Source of the DNA: Mycolicibacterium celeriflavum
Lineage (GTDB): Bacteria > Actinomycetota > Actinomycetes > Mycobacteriales > Mycobacteriaceae
Length of the DNA: 64,000 bases
Direction of reading: 5' to 3'
Assembly: GCF_010731795.1 (NCBI RefSeq)
Contig: NZ_AP022591.1
Span: forward strand, 1,302,001 to 1,366,000
In this document: piece by piece, positions 32,381 through 42,259 of the stretch
How the letters are laid out: every line of letters starts with the position of its first letter
Position numbering within the stretch: position 1 is the first letter of the stretch
Notes under the pieces: generated by a model
Told to the model about the DNA's origin: nothing
What the model saw: the letters and a program-made list of their open reading frames with translations, nothing else
Database searches by the model: none
Position numbers and translations under genes: made by a program

Positions 32381-33946
32381 ATGAATCGGCGTGGTCAGCT
32401 GGTCCGGCTCCTTAGCCTGGCATCCGTCGCGGCGGTCGCCGCGGCGTGCTCGCCTGGCCTTGCCGCCAATCCCCGCTTCGCCACCGACGCCGGCGCGGGC
32501 CCGCAAGGCGAGCCGACGTCGACCCAGCAGGAGCAGGGCCCGCCGGCCGTCGAGGCGCCGAAGAACGACCTGGCCTGGCGGGATTGCACGGCTCGGGTGT
32601 TCAGCAACGCCGCAGTGCCTCCCGCGCCCGGGGTGACCCTGGACTGCGCGACGTACGACGCCGACCTGGACCCGATCAACGGCGTGTCGGGTTCGGTCAG
32701 CATCGGTGTGGTCCGGGCCCGCAGTCCGCAGACCCCCGCCGACGCCGGCCCGCTGGTGATGACAACCGGTTCGGACCTGCCCTCATCGACGCAGTTGCCG
32801 GTGTGGCTGTCGCGCGCCGGTGCCGACATGCTCAAGACCCGCCCGATCGTGGCCGTCGACCGGCGTGGCATCGGGATGTCCAGCGCGCTGGACTGCCGCG
32901 ACCTGTTCGACCGCCAGGAGATGCTCGACCAGGCGCAGTTCCAGGCCGGCGACGACCCGGTCGAGAACCTGGGCGCGATCGTGCAGACCGCGACAACAAG
33001 CTGCACCGACACCATCGCCCCGGGTGACTCGGCCTACGACAACTCGCACGCCGCCGAGGACATCGAGCGCCTGCGCAGCACCTGGGATGTGCCCGCGCTC
33101 GCGCTGCTGGGTATCGGCAACGGTGCGCAGGTGGCGCTGGCGTACGCCGGATCGCACCCCAACAAGGTCGCGCGCCTGGTGCTCGACTCACCGCTGCCGC
33201 TCGGGATCGCCGCCGAAGCCGAGATGGAACAGCGCGTCAAAGGCGAACAGGCCGCGCTGGACGCCTGGGCCGCGCAGTGCGCAGCGACGAACTGCCCGCT
33301 GGCGCCCGACCCGAAGGCCGCGGTCGATGAACTGCTCTCGGCGGCGCGTCAAGGTCGTGGGCCCAACGGCGCCGCCGTCTCGACCGTCGCCCACGCGATC
33401 TCGACCGCACTGGCCTATCCGCGCGGGGACCGGATCGAGTCGGGCAATGCCTTGGCCGCGGCGGTGGCCGCCGCACGGGCCGGGGACACGAACCCGTTCA
33501 CCGACCTGATCGCCCAAGCCGAAAGCCTGCGCAACACCGACGGTCAGTTCGTCAACGGCTGCAGCGACTCGCTTAACCGGCCGACCCCGAACCGGGTGCG
33601 CGAACTGGTTGTGGCGTGGGACAAGCTGTACCCGCAGTTCGGCACCGTCGGGGCGCTGGACCTGGTCGACTGCCTGCACTGGCCCAGCGGGACCCCTCCG
33701 CAGGAACCGAAGGACCTCGAGATCCCCGTGCTGCTGCTCGGCACGCAGAACGACCCGATCGTCGGTAACGAGGGGGTTGCCGCGGTGGCGGCCACCGTGA
33801 TCAACGCCGGGTCGGCCAACAAGCGGGTGATGTGGCAGGGCATCGGCCACGGCGCCTCGGTCTTCTCACCGTGTGCGCTGCCGCCGGTGATCGGCTACCT
33901 GAACAGTGGCAACCTTCCCGAGACCGACACGTTCTGCCCTGCCTGA
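32381..33946 (+). CDS. TAP-like alpha/beta hydrolase lipoprotein, nucleophile replaced
   Basis: A 521-residue exported protein of the tripeptidyl-aminopeptidase-like S33 group, at the place of M. tuberculosis Rv2672. A signal peptide ends in a lipobox-like VAAAC, so it is probably a lipoprotein. The fold is complete: VAVDRRGIGMSSALDCRDLF, the nucleophile-elbow region LLGIGNGAQVALAYAGSHP, the acid in LLGTQNDPIVGNEGVAAVAA, and the His in WQGIGHGASVFSPCA with the C-terminal Cys typical of TAP proteins. Relatives have Gly-x-Ser-x-Gly at the elbow; here the Ser position (residue 246) is Gly, so normal serine hydrolysis is not expected. The aftC gene follows 6 bp downstream. Confidence 0.88.
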   Translation: MNRRGQLVRLLSLASVAAVAAACSPGLAANPRFATDAGAGPQGEPTSTQQEQGPPAVEAPKNDLAWRDCTARVFSNAAVPPAPGVTLDCATYDADLDPINGVSGSVSIGVVRARSPQTPADAGPLVMTTGSDLPSSTQLPVWLSRAGADMLKTRPIVAVDRRGIGMSSALDCRDLFDRQEMLDQAQFQAGDDPVENLGAIVQTATTSCTDTIAPGDSAYDNSHAAEDIERLRSTWDVPALALLGIGNGAQVALAYAGSHPNKVARLVLDSPLPLGIAAEAEMEQRVKGEQAALDAWAAQCAATNCPLAPDPKAAVDELLSAARQGRGPNGAAVSTVAHAISTALAYPRGDRIESGNALAAAVAAARAGDTNPFTDLIAQAESLRNTDGQFVNGCSDSLNRPTPNRVRELVVAWDKLYPQFGTVGALDLVDCLHWPSGTPPQEPKDLEIPVLLLGTQNDPIVGNEGVAAVAATVINAGSANKRVMWQGIGHGASVFSPCALPPVIGYLNSGNLPETDTFCPA

Positions 33947-33952
33947 CGCCTG

Positions 33953-35281
33953 ATGTTGACAGAGGTCGGGTACCGTGCGGTCGTGCGCGATCTTGTGACC
34001 GCCGCCTTCGGGCCCCGCACCTCCCCGCCAAGCGTTTCGACGCTGCTGCGGACGATTCTGTGGCCGTTGGCGATCCTGTTCATCATTCACCGCTGCTACG
34101 TCCTGGCGACCAACGGCTACATCACCGACGACTACGGGCCCGTCTACCGCGCCGTCGTCAATTTCAAGATGGGCTGGGACATTTACAACGAGCACTTCGA
34201 TCACGTCGACCCGCATTACCTCTACCCGCCGGGTGGCACGCTGCTGATGGCGCCTTTCGGCTATCTGCCCATCGACGCGTCGCGGTACTGGTTCATCTTC
34301 TTCAACACGGTGGCGATCGTGCTCGCCGCGTACTTCCTGATCCGGCTGTTCGGCTACACCTACCGCTCGGTGGCCCTGCCTGCGCTGCTGGCGGCGATGT
34401 TCTGCACCGAAAGTGTCATCAACACACTGGTTTTCGGCAACATCAACGGCTGCATCCTGCTGTTGGAGGTGCTGTTCTTCCGCTGGCTGCTCGACGGAAA
34501 CAAGAAACACGAATGGTGGGCCGGTGTCGCCATCGGCCTGACAGTGGTGGTCAAACCCATTCTGCTGCCGCTGCTGTTGCTGCCGCTGCTGAACCGCCAG
34601 TGGCGACCGTTCGTGGGCGCCGTCGCGGTTCCGTTGGTGTTCAACGCCGCCGCCTGGCCGCTGATCAGCGATCCGATGAACTGGGTCACCCGCACGCTGC
34701 CCTACATCCTGACCACCCGCGACTACTTCAACAGCTCCATCGCGGGCAACGGCATCTACTACGGCCTGCCGATATGGCTGATCCTGTCGCTGCGCATCGG
34801 GTTTGCGCTCCTGGCGGCCTACACGCTGTGGTTGCTCTACAAGTACTACCGCACCCGCGATCCGCTGTTCTGGATGCTGACGTCCTCGGGTGTGCTGCTG
34901 ATCGCATCGTTCCTGGTGCTGTCGCTCGGCCAGGGCTACTACTCGATGATGTTGTTCCCGTTCCTGATGACGGTGGTGCTGCCGAACTCGGTGCTGCGCA
35001 ACTGGCCGGCGTGGCTGGCGATCTACGGGTTCATGAGCGCGGACCGCTGGCTGCTCGGACATTGGCCGACGACGGGCCGGTTCCTGGAGTACATGAAGTT
35101 CACCTACGGCTGGGGGCTGATGCTCGTCGTCGTGTTCTCGGTGCTGTACTTCCGCTATCTGGACGCCAAGGCCGAGGGCCGACTCGACGACGGGATCGAT
35201 CCGTTGTGGCTGAAGAAGCCCTCGCCGGAGCCTGTCGCTTCGACAGCGCCGGCGAAGCCCACGGCCCCACCGATCAGCTGA
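33953..35281 (+). CDS. aftC: Arabinofuranan 3-O-arabinosyltransferase AftC
   Basis: A 442-residue polytopic GT87 glycosyltransferase that adds alpha-1,3 branches to arabinogalactan and lipoarabinomannan from decaprenyl-phosphoryl arabinose. At least nine hydrophobic segments are seen. Conserved loops include TNGYITDDYGPVYRAVVNFK (Asp pair near the first loop, likely catalytic), VDPHYLYPPGGTLLMAPFGY, VFGNINGCILLLEVLFFRWL, RDYFNSSIAGNGIYYGLP and LGQGYYSMMLFPFLMTVVLP. These closely resemble Rv2673 as I recall it. The C terminus is Pro/Ala-rich. Downstream of and probably co-transcribed with the hydrolase lipoprotein. Confidence 0.94.
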   Translation: MLTEVGYRAVVRDLVTAAFGPRTSPPSVSTLLRTILWPLAILFIIHRCYVLATNGYITDDYGPVYRAVVNFKMGWDIYNEHFDHVDPHYLYPPGGTLLMAPFGYLPIDASRYWFIFFNTVAIVLAAYFLIRLFGYTYRSVALPALLAAMFCTESVINTLVFGNINGCILLLEVLFFRWLLDGNKKHEWWAGVAIGLTVVVKPILLPLLLLPLLNRQWRPFVGAVAVPLVFNAAAWPLISDPMNWVTRTLPYILTTRDYFNSSIAGNGIYYGLPIWLILSLRIGFALLAAYTLWLLYKYYRTRDPLFWMLTSSGVLLIASFLVLSLGQGYYSMMLFPFLMTVVLPNSVLRNWPAWLAIYGFMSADRWLLGHWPTTGRFLEYMKFTYGWGLMLVVVFSVLYFRYLDAKAEGRLDDGIDPLWLKKPSPEPVASTAPAKPTAPPIS

Positions 35282-35359
35282 CGCTGGCTTCGACATTGCA
35301 CTGATGGTCGTGACTACAGCCCTGGCTGCAATTTCGAGCATGGGGACTAGCGTGGAGGC

Positions 35360-35773
35360 ATGACCACACCGGCTCCCAAACTGCAGCTGACCGACGACCA
35401 ATGGCGCCAGAAGCTGACTCCCGAGGAGTTCCACGTCCTGCGCGAGGCCGGCACCGAGCGCCCCTTCACCGGTGAATACACCGACACCAAGACCGAAGGA
35501 ATCTACGAGTGCCGCGCCTGCGGTGCCGAACTGTTCCGCAGCACCGAGAAGTTCGAATCGCACTGCGGCTGGCCGTCGTTCTTCGATCCCGCCGACTCCG
35601 ACGCCGTCATCCTGCGGTCCGACGACTCGCTGGGCATGCACCGCGTCGAGGTGCTGTGCGCCAACTGCCACAGCCACCTGGGCCACGTCTTCGAAGGCGA
35701 GGGCTACCCCACGCCGACCGACCAGCGCTACTGCATCAACTCGATCTCGCTGCGGCTGAAGCCGAGCAGCTGA
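35360..35773 (+). CDS. msrB: Peptide-methionine (R)-S-oxide reductase MsrB
   Basis: A 137-residue repair enzyme reducing methionine-R-sulfoxide. It has zinc-binding CRAC and CANC pairs, the substrate segments FESHCGWPSFFDP and HSHLGHVFEGEG, and the catalytic Cys in RYCINSISLRL. Length is normal for a stand-alone MsrB. Confidence 0.96.
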   Translation: MTTPAPKLQLTDDQWRQKLTPEEFHVLREAGTERPFTGEYTDTKTEGIYECRACGAELFRSTEKFESHCGWPSFFDPADSDAVILRSDDSLGMHRVEVLCANCHSHLGHVFEGEGYPTPTDQRYCINSISLRLKPSS

Positions 35774-35843
35774 CCGCGAACGAGAAGCCACGGTCGCGAT
35801 CCGGCGGGAATCACGACGGGGAATTCTATTTCGGCGCTACGAC

Positions 35844-36155
35844 CTACCCGGGGTAGACGGCGAACTCGGCGCGGTCCTCGGTGTCGGCGACGCACTGGAA
35901 CAGCAGCGGCGCGGTCATCGCGTTACCGGAGTAACAGGTGAACGGGCCGATCACCTGGTACTTGTCGCCGTTGAGGTCGTACTGAACGGCGTAATCCGAT
36001 GCCGTGATGCAGTCGATGTCGCCGGCGGTGATGTCGATGACCTGTCCGAACCGCGGAGCGCATCGCTCGCTGTCCGGTGGCTGCGCGAAGCCGCTGGGTG
36101 CTGCGACGAGCGCGGCGAAAGACATCGTTGCGGCAACCAGTGCCTTCGTCCTCAT
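35844..36155 (-). CDS. Small secreted hypothetical protein
   Basis: A 103-residue exported protein with signal peptide RTKALVAATMSFAALVAAPS cleaved near FAQPP. Four cysteines in the mature part (ERCAP, IDCIT, FTCYS, FQCVA) could form two disulphides. No family recognised. It is convergent with msrB and separated from hemQ by 39 bp. Confidence 0.7.
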   Translation of the reverse strand: MRTKALVAATMSFAALVAAPSGFAQPPDSERCAPRFGQVIDITAGDIDCITASDYAVQYDLNGDKYQVIGPFTCYSGNAMTAPLLFQCVADTEDRAEFAVYPG

Positions 36156-36194
36156 CGACCCATGATGAACGAGCGGAACCGCCGGTGTGGCCTT

Positions 36195-36890
36195 TTACGG
36201 CAGGCGTTCGATCAACTGCTCGGCGCTGATCCGCGGACCGGTGAAGAACGGGGTCTCCGCACGGGTATGCCGGCGCGCGTCGGTGGCGCGCAGATCACGC
36301 ATCAGGTCGACGATCCGGTGCAGTTCCGGCGCCTCGAACGCCAGTATCCACTCGTAGTCGCCGAGCGCGAACGCCGGCACGGTGTTGGCCCGCACATCCT
36401 TGTAGCCCCGCGCGGCCATGCCGTGCTCGGAGAGCATGCGGCGTCGCTCCTCGTCGGGCAACAGATACCACTCGTAGGACCGGACGAACGGGTACACACA
36501 GATGTAGTTGCCGGGCTCCTCGCCGGCAAGGAACGCCGGGATGTGGCTCTTGTTGAACTCCGCCGGGCGGTGCAGTGCGACGTTGCTCCAGACCGGGTTG
36601 CTTGCGCGCCCCAACGCGGTGGTGCGACGGAAGTCGGCGTAGGTGGCCTGAAGGGCCTCGACGTTGTCGGCGTGCGTCCACATCATGAAGTCCGCGTCTG
36701 CGCGCATGCCCGCGATGTCATACAGGCCACGCACCACGACGCCGCGTTCCTCCTGCTGCTTGAGGAACCTCGCGGTCTCGTCGACGACCGCTGCGCGGTC
36801 CTCTCCCAGCTCGCCCGGCCGCACCGAGAACACCGAAAACATCAGATAGCGGATGGCGGAGTTGAGCGTGTCGTAGTCGAGTTTGGCCAT
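36195..36890 (-). CDS. hemQ: Coproheme decarboxylase HemQ (chlorite dismutase-like)
   Basis: A 231-residue enzyme converting coprohaem III to haem b, the last step of the coproporphyrin-dependent pathway of Gram-positives. Visible are [59 protein letters not shown] and the haem-ligand region [20 protein letters not shown]. The ATG at 36890 follows the hemG stop by 4 bp and matches the family. Part of the hemE-hemG-hemQ operon. Confidence 0.94.
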   Translation of the reverse strand: MAKLDYDTLNSAIRYLMFSVFSVRPGELGEDRAAVVDETARFLKQQEERGVVVRGLYDIAGMRADADFMMWTHADNVEALQATYADFRRTTALGRASNPVWSNVALHRPAEFNKSHIPAFLAGEEPGNYICVYPFVRSYEWYLLPDEERRRMLSEHGMAARGYKDVRANTVPAFALGDYEWILAFEAPELHRIVDLMRDLRATDARRHTRAETPFFTGPRISAEQLIERLP

Positions 36891-36894
36891 AGCC

Positions 36895-38277
36895 CTATCG
36901 TGCCACGCGAGGGGTGACCAGCGACGCCGCCGCCCTGGTGGCCGCCGACACACACGCGGGCACGCCGATGCCGTCCAGGAACCCGCCCGCCACCGCGATC
37001 GTCGGCGGCAGCGCTGCCCGCAACTCGGCGACCAGCTGACCGTGGCCGGGTCCGTACTGCGGCATCGCGTCGATCCATCGCTGCACGTGACAGTCGACCG
37101 GCTCGGTTCTCACCCCGAACAGCGTCGCCAGATCCTGCGTAGACCACGCCAGCAGCTCCTCGTCGCCCGCGCTACGGGCCAGATCATCGCCGAATCGGCC
37201 GAAGGACAAGCGCACCAACTCGACGTTGCCGCGCGGGCCCCACTTGCGCGACGACAACGTGACCGCTTTCGACCGCAGGCGTTCACCGTTGGCCACCAAC
37301 ACTCCGGACTGCTGCGGTAGCGGCGTACCGCCCGGCAACGCCAACGCCACCAGCGCCGTCGAGGCCACCGGGATGCGTCGCGCGGCAGCGGCGGCACGCG
37401 GGGCGATGTCGGCGATGAGCCGCGCCAACCGCGGTGCCGGCACGGCTAGCACCAGCGCGTCCGCGTGGTGGCGGGCACCCTCGTCGTCGATCAGCTCCCA
37501 ACCCTGCGGGGCCTGCTGCAGGCCCTCGGCGGTGACCTGCAGCCAGCGCACGCCCGACCGGCGGGCGAGTTCCTCGACCAGCACCGCATAGCCGCCGTCG
37601 ACCGCGCCGAAGACCGATCCGGAGACCGCCGGAGGCAGCGCCTCTCGCACCGCGTCGGTCAGGCTGCGCGCACCGCGGTCCAGTACGGCGGTCAGCGCCG
37701 GAACCGCCGACCGGACCCCGATCGTCGCCGCGGAGCCCGCGTAGACCCCCGCCAGCAGCGGCTCCACCGATCGAGTCACCACCTGCGCACCGAACCGGTC
37801 ACCGATGAGTTCGGCGACGGACGGATCGGCACCGGGTCGCCACGAGAACGGCCGCTGACGTTCGGCGTGTATGCGTGCGAGCGTCGCGTCGTCGACCAGC
37901 CCGGCCAGCGCCGACGCCTGCGCCGGTATCCCCTGCAACGTGCCCGGCGGCAACGGGTGCAGGCGCGCCTGGCTGTAGATCAGCGGGCGCGCGCCGGTCG
38001 TGCCGATCTGCCTGTCCGCCAACCCCAGTTCGGCCAGCAACGCGGGGACTTCCGGTCGCCGCGCGACGAACGCCTCCGCGCCCACGTCCATCGGCTGACC
38101 GCCGATCCGCTCGGTGCGCAGCACGCCGCCGAGCCGGTCCGCGGGGTCCAACAGCGTTATCGATGCGTCAGGTCCCGCCGCGACGCGCAGCCGATATGCG
38201 GCGACGAGGCCCGAAATACCGCCGCCCACAACGCAATACGACAGAACTCTTTGATGCTCCTCGCGTGCGCGGGTCAC
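36895..38277 (-). CDS. hemG: Protoporphyrinogen/coproporphyrinogen oxidase
   Basis: A 460-residue FAD enzyme that aromatises the porphyrinogen ring (in this pathway coproporphyrinogen III). The N-terminal dinucleotide fold [20 protein letters not shown] is followed by a conserved [13 protein letters not shown] and the C-terminal FAD segment [23 protein letters not shown] at 38277 overlaps the hemE stop as GTGA. Gene naming varies (hemY/hemG/cgoX). Confidence 0.93.
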   Translation of the reverse strand: MTRAREEHQRVLSYCVVGGGISGLVAAYRLRVAAGPDASITLLDPADRLGGVLRTERIGGQPMDVGAEAFVARRPEVPALLAELGLADRQIGTTGARPLIYSQARLHPLPPGTLQGIPAQASALAGLVDDATLARIHAERQRPFSWRPGADPSVAELIGDRFGAQVVTRSVEPLLAGVYAGSAATIGVRSAVPALTAVLDRGARSLTDAVREALPPAVSGSVFGAVDGGYAVLVEELARRSGVRWLQVTAEGLQQAPQGWELIDDEGARHHADALVLAVPAPRLARLIADIAPRAAAAARRIPVASTALVALALPGGTPLPQQSGVLVANGERLRSKAVTLSSRKWGPRGNVELVRLSFGRFGDDLARSAGDEELLAWSTQDLATLFGVRTEPVDCHVQRWIDAMPQYGPGHGQLVAELRAALPPTIAVAGGFLDGIGVPACVSAATRAAASLVTPRVAR

Positions 38278-39356
38278 AGCGAGTGCACCAGCGCCACCAC
38301 ATCGGTGATGATCCCGGGGCCGGTGGCAGGCAGCACGCCGTGACCCAGGTTGAACACATGGCCGGCCGCTCCGGCGTCGACAGCGCGCCTGCCGTCGTCG
38401 ACGACGGCACGTGCCGCGCGTTCCGCCACCGGCCAGCCCGCCAGCAACACCACCGGGTCGAGGTTGCCCTGCAGCGCTGTTCCGGGAACGACTCGGGCGG
38501 CCGCGTCGGGTAGCGACGTGCGCCAGTCGACCCCGACGACGGCCGGGGCGCCATGGCCGGACGCCGCCTGCGACATCGCGCCCAGCAGTTCGGCGGTGCC
38601 CACCCCGAAGTGCGTCATCGGCACCCCGGCGTCGGCCAGCGCCGCGAACACCCGGGTGCTGTGCGGCAGCACGTAGCTGCGGTAGTCGGCCAGCGACAGC
38701 GTGCCCGCCCAGGAGTCGAACACCTGGATCGCGTCGACTCCGGCGTTCACCTGCACCTGCAGAAACGCGATCGTGACGTCGGTCAACGCGGTCATCAATG
38801 CGTGCCAGGTGTCGGGTTCGCCGAGCATCATCGCCTTGGTGCGCTCGTGGTTGCGGCTCGGTCCGCCTTCGACCAGGTAGGACGCCAGCGTGAACGGCGC
38901 CCCGGCGAACCCGATCAGCGGCACGTCGCCGAGCTCGGACACCAACATTTTGACGGCCTCGGCGACGGGCGCGACCTGCTGCGGCTCGAGCGGCCGCAGG
39001 GTGGCGACGTCGGCGGCGGTGCGGATCGGATGCTCGATCACCGGGCCAACATCGGGCACGATGTCGAGGTCGATGCCGGACGCCCGCAGCGGCACCACGA
39101 TGTCGGAGAACAGGATCGCGGCGTCGACTCCGTGCCTGCGGACCGGCTGCAGCGTGATCTCGGTGATAAGCCCGGCATCGAAGCAGGCTTGCATCATCGT
39201 GTTCTTCGCCCGCAGTTCGCGGTACTCCGGCAGCGACCGGCCCGCCTGCCGCATGAACCACACCGGCACACGACTGGGTTTGCGGCCGCTCGCGGCGGCC
39301 AGATACGGCGACTCGGGCAGCTCACGGCGGATGTTCATCGCTTTCAATGCTGCCAT
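38274..39356 (-). CDS. hemE: Uroporphyrinogen decarboxylase
   Basis: A 360-residue enzyme removing four carboxyl groups from uroporphyrinogen III. Motifs include [20 protein letters not shown] (signature near the N terminus), [59 protein letters not shown] and [16 protein letters not shown] 39356 is used; ATG 39338 ([13 protein letters not shown]) matches the start in relatives and may be the real one. Divergent from the DUF3000 gene by about 100 bp. Confidence 0.96.
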   Translation of the reverse strand: MAALKAMNIRRELPESPYLAAASGRKPSRVPVWFMRQAGRSLPEYRELRAKNTMMQACFDAGLITEITLQPVRRHGVDAAILFSDIVVPLRASGIDLDIVPDVGPVIEHPIRTAADVATLRPLEPQQVAPVAEAVKMLVSELGDVPLIGFAGAPFTLASYLVEGGPSRNHERTKAMMLGEPDTWHALMTALTDVTIAFLQVQVNAGVDAIQVFDSWAGTLSLADYRSYVLPHSTRVFAALADAGVPMTHFGVGTAELLGAMSQAASGHGAPAVVGVDWRTSLPDAAARVVPGTALQGNLDPVVLLAGWPVAERAARAVVDDGRRAVDAGAAGHVFNLGHGVLPATGPGIITDVVALVHSL

Positions 39357-39458
39357 GCGGATCCCAAATCACCGCCCTCGCCTCGAGCCGGACCGTTGCC
39401 CGGTCGAATCGGCGCGCCATACGCACAGACCAGCTCAGATCGGCTAGCGTGGATCGTC

Positions 39459-40040
39459 GTGACCACCGCCGAACCGGCTCAGTTCCGCGAAGCGGTGGCG
39501 GCAATGACTGCCACCACCGTCCGACCGGAGATCGAGCTCGGCCCGATCCGCCCGCCGCAGCGGCTGGCGCCGTTCAGCTATGCGCTTGGCGCCGAGGTGC
39601 GCCATCCCGAAACGGTGATCGTCCCGGAGCGCTCGGAGGGCGATGCGTTCGGCCGGCTGATCCTGCTGCACGACCCGGAAGGCGCCGAGGCGTGGGACGG
39701 CACCATGCGGCTGGTCGCCTACATCCAGGCCGACCTGGACTCCAGCGAGGCGGTTGATCCACTGCTGCCCGAAGTCGCGTGGAGTTGGCTCGTCGACGCG
39801 CTCGAGGAACGGGCTGAACACGTCACCGCCCTCGGCGGTACCGTCACCGCCACCACATCCGTGCGCTACGGCGACATCTCCGGCCCCCCACGTGCTCATC
39901 AGCTGGAACTGCGCGCCTCGTGGACGGCGACGACGCTCGAGTTGGGGCCGCATGTCGAGGCGTTCTGCGAGGTGCTCGAGCACGCGGCCGGTCTGCCTCC
40001 TCAGGGCGTCACCGACCTGGGCTCGCGCACCCGCGCTTGA
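39459..40040 (+). CDS. DUF3000 protein
   Basis: A 193-residue actinobacterial protein (position of Rv2680). Recognisable are QFREAVAAMTATTVRPEIEL, LAPFSYALGAEV, GRLILLHDPEGAEAWDGTMR and VAWSWLVDALEERA. No membrane segment; function unknown. The GTG start at 39459 gives the family's usual N terminus. It is followed 2 bp later by the RNase D gene and is probably co-transcribed. Confidence 0.88.
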   Translation: MTTAEPAQFREAVAAMTATTVRPEIELGPIRPPQRLAPFSYALGAEVRHPETVIVPERSEGDAFGRLILLHDPEGAEAWDGTMRLVAYIQADLDSSEAVDPLLPEVAWSWLVDALEERAEHVTALGGTVTATTSVRYGDISGPPRAHQLELRASWTATTLELGPHVEAFCEVLEHAAGLPPQGVTDLGSRTRA

Positions 40041-40042
40041 CG

Positions 40043-41311
40043 ATGACTAGGGCTTCATCGGAGGCATCTGGGGCCGAACACGTCGAGCCGGAAGCCACGC
40101 CGCTGCTCAGGCCGCGCGGCGGGGTGCCCGAACTGTCCAGCAGCGTCACCGAAATCCGCAGGGCCGCTGAGCTTCTGGCGTCCGGCCGCGGGCCGTTCGC
40201 GGTGGACGCCGAACGCGCATCCGGGTTCCGTTACTCCAACCGCGCCTACCTGGTGCAGATCCGGCGCGACGGCGCGGGCACCGTGTTGATCGACCCGGTG
40301 AGCCACGGCGCCGACCCGGTCGAGACGCTGGCGCCGGTGGCCGAGGTGCTGGCCACCGACGAGTGGGTGCTGCACGCCGCCGACCAGGATCTGCCGTGCC
40401 TCGCCGAACTCGGCATCCGGCCGGTCACCGTGTACGACACCGAGTTGGCGGGCCGGCTGGCCGGCTTCGAGAAGGTCAACCTCGCCGCGATGGTGCAGCG
40501 CCTGCTGGGCCTGCAACTCATGAAGGGGCACGGCGCGGCCGACTGGTCGAAGCGACCGTTGCCCGACGAGTGGCTCAACTACGCGGCGCTGGACGTCGAG
40601 GTGCTGATCGACCTGCGCGACGCGATCGCCGCGACGCTCGAGGAGCAGGGCAAAACCTACTGGGCGGCACAAGAATTCGAGCACCTGCGAAAGTTCGAGG
40701 CGGCACCGACACGCCGCGACCGCTGGCGCCGCACGTCGGGCATCCACAAGGTCCGCGACCCGCGGGCGCTGGCCGCGGTGCGCGAACTGTGGACCACCCG
40801 CGACCATATCGCCCAGCGCCGCGACATCGCGCCCGGCCGCATCCTGCCCGACTCGGCGATCATCAACGCCGCCACCGCCGATCCCGACACCGTCGAGAAG
40901 TTGACCGCGCTCCCGGTGTTCGGCGGAAACCGGCAACGCCGCAGCGCGAAGGTGTGGCTGGACGCGCTCGCGCGGGCGCGCACCACGCAGGACCTGCCGT
41001 CGTCGCAGGAGCCGTCGAACGGGCCACCGCCCGCATCCCGCTGGGCCAGGCGCAAACCCGAGGCGGCCGCGCGGCTGGAGGCGGCCCGGGCCGCGATATC
41101 CGAGGTGTCACAGCGGGTTTCGGTGCCGCCGGAGAACCTCGTCTCCCCCGACGTCGTGCGGCGGTTGTGCTGGGACTGGGAACAGGTCCAGGACACGGCC
41201 GCGGTGGTCGAGCAGTTTCTGCGCGACGCCGGCGCGCGACCGTGGCAACGCGAGTTGACCGTGCCCGTGCTGGCCGACGCTTTGGAGAACTCCGGCGAGC
41301 AACCGAGTTAG
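40043..41311 (+). CDS. Ribonuclease D-like 3'-5' exonuclease
   Basis: A 422-residue DEDD exonuclease with HRDC domain that trims stable RNAs. Exo motifs: FAVDAERASGFRY (motif I, DxE), HAADQDLPCL (motif II) and LNYAALDVEVLIDL (motif III, YxxxD). The HRDC domain lies around 215-295, with WTTRDHIAQRRDIAPGRILP. A C-terminal actinobacterial helical region follows. ATG 40043 is chosen; TTG 40037 would overlap the DUF3000 stop. The stop overlaps that of the convergent hydrolase by three bases. Confidence 0.92.
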   Translation: MTRASSEASGAEHVEPEATPLLRPRGGVPELSSSVTEIRRAAELLASGRGPFAVDAERASGFRYSNRAYLVQIRRDGAGTVLIDPVSHGADPVETLAPVAEVLATDEWVLHAADQDLPCLAELGIRPVTVYDTELAGRLAGFEKVNLAAMVQRLLGLQLMKGHGAADWSKRPLPDEWLNYAALDVEVLIDLRDAIAATLEEQGKTYWAAQEFEHLRKFEAAPTRRDRWRRTSGIHKVRDPRALAAVRELWTTRDHIAQRRDIAPGRILPDSAIINAATADPDTVEKLTALPVFGGNRQRRSAKVWLDALARARTTQDLPSSQEPSNGPPPASRWARRKPEAAARLEAARAAISEVSQRVSVPPENLVSPDVVRRLCWDWEQVQDTAAVVEQFLRDAGARPWQRELTVPVLADALENSGEQPS

Positions 41312-42219
41312 GCGGCCACCTTCTCGACGTGGGCGAGGAAGTGCCGCAACACTTCTGTGGGCGCCTCGAGTTGCGGCCAGTGACCGATGTCGTCGGCAAG
41401 CATCACCACGTCGGCATCGGGAATCACCTCGGCGTAGCGACGGGCCATGTGGGGGCCCGAATTCGGGTCGACCGGCCCGTCGATCAGGCGCATCGGCACC
41501 GCGGTTTCCCGCATCGCGCGCACCCAGCGGTTGCGATGCGTGTAGCGGTCACCGAGGAAGCGTCCGACCTTGTGCAGCACCCGTTTCCCGTCGTTGTACT
41601 CGAGGATCTGGTGGAAGCGGTCCATCATCTCGGGTGTCGGCTTGGTGTTCGGACCGAACATCTCGTTGATCGTGGACTCGAGTAGGCGCCGCGACAGCGG
41701 GCTGCCCTGCAGCGGGCTCATCAAGCCGCCCAGCGGCGTTGCCGACATCAGCTTCTGCATGGTGCGGGGCGTGTATGCCTCGTTGAACAGTCCGCCGTTG
41801 AGCCAGGTGATCGACCGGTAGTGCACCGACCCGTAGGCCTGTTCGCGAAATTCGCTGCGCGCCAGCAGCTCCTGGCCGACCGAGTCGCCGAGGTCGTGGG
41901 CCAGCACGTGGCAGTTTTCGACGTGCAGGTGGTCGAGCAGCGCCTCGTGTACGTCGGCGTGATCGGCTACCGAGTACCGGTAGGCACTCGGTTTCGCCGA
42001 GAAGCCCAAGCCGATCATGTCCGGCGCGATGACGGTGAAGCGCTCGGTGAGCGTCGGCCAGATCAGCGACCAGTCCCACGAGTTGAACGGATAGCCGTGG
42101 ACCATCAGCAGCGTCGGCGCCTCGCCGAGCGGCGGGCCGTCGATTCGGTAGAAGATGTCGAAGCCGAGGTAGTCGAAGTATCGGCCCGCGGACTTCCAGC
42201 CTTCCAACTCGGCGTCCAT
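41308..42219 (-). CDS. Alpha/beta hydrolase with Asp nucleophile (epoxide hydrolase/dehalogenase-like)
   Basis: A 303-residue alpha/beta hydrolase. The oxyanion motif is MVHGYPFNSWDW, and the nucleophile elbow VLAHDLGDSVGQ has Asp instead of Ser, as in epoxide hydrolases and haloalkane dehalogenases. The His lies in DDIGHWPQLEAPTEV and an acid residue in DGPVDPNSGPHM. No signal peptide. The substrate is unknown; the Asp nucleophile makes an ester-intermediate mechanism likely. Confidence 0.87.
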   Translation of the reverse strand: MDAELEGWKSAGRYFDYLGFDIFYRIDGPPLGEAPTLLMVHGYPFNSWDWSLIWPTLTERFTVIAPDMIGLGFSAKPSAYRYSVADHADVHEALLDHLHVENCHVLAHDLGDSVGQELLARSEFREQAYGSVHYRSITWLNGGLFNEAYTPRTMQKLMSATPLGGLMSPLQGSPLSRRLLESTINEMFGPNTKPTPEMMDRFHQILEYNDGKRVLHKVGRFLGDRYTHRNRWVRAMRETAVPMRLIDGPVDPNSGPHMARRYAEVIPDADVVMLADDIGHWPQLEAPTEVLRHFLAHVEKVAA

Positions 42220-42259
42220 CAGGGCAGCCTAGCTGGCAAGCACGACGCCGAGTCGGCCG

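Noticed and set aside
33866-35791. 641-codon minus-strand open frame
   Set aside because: Antisense to aftC and msrB, both of which have unmistakable family motifs; the product is His/Arg/Gln-rich without domains.
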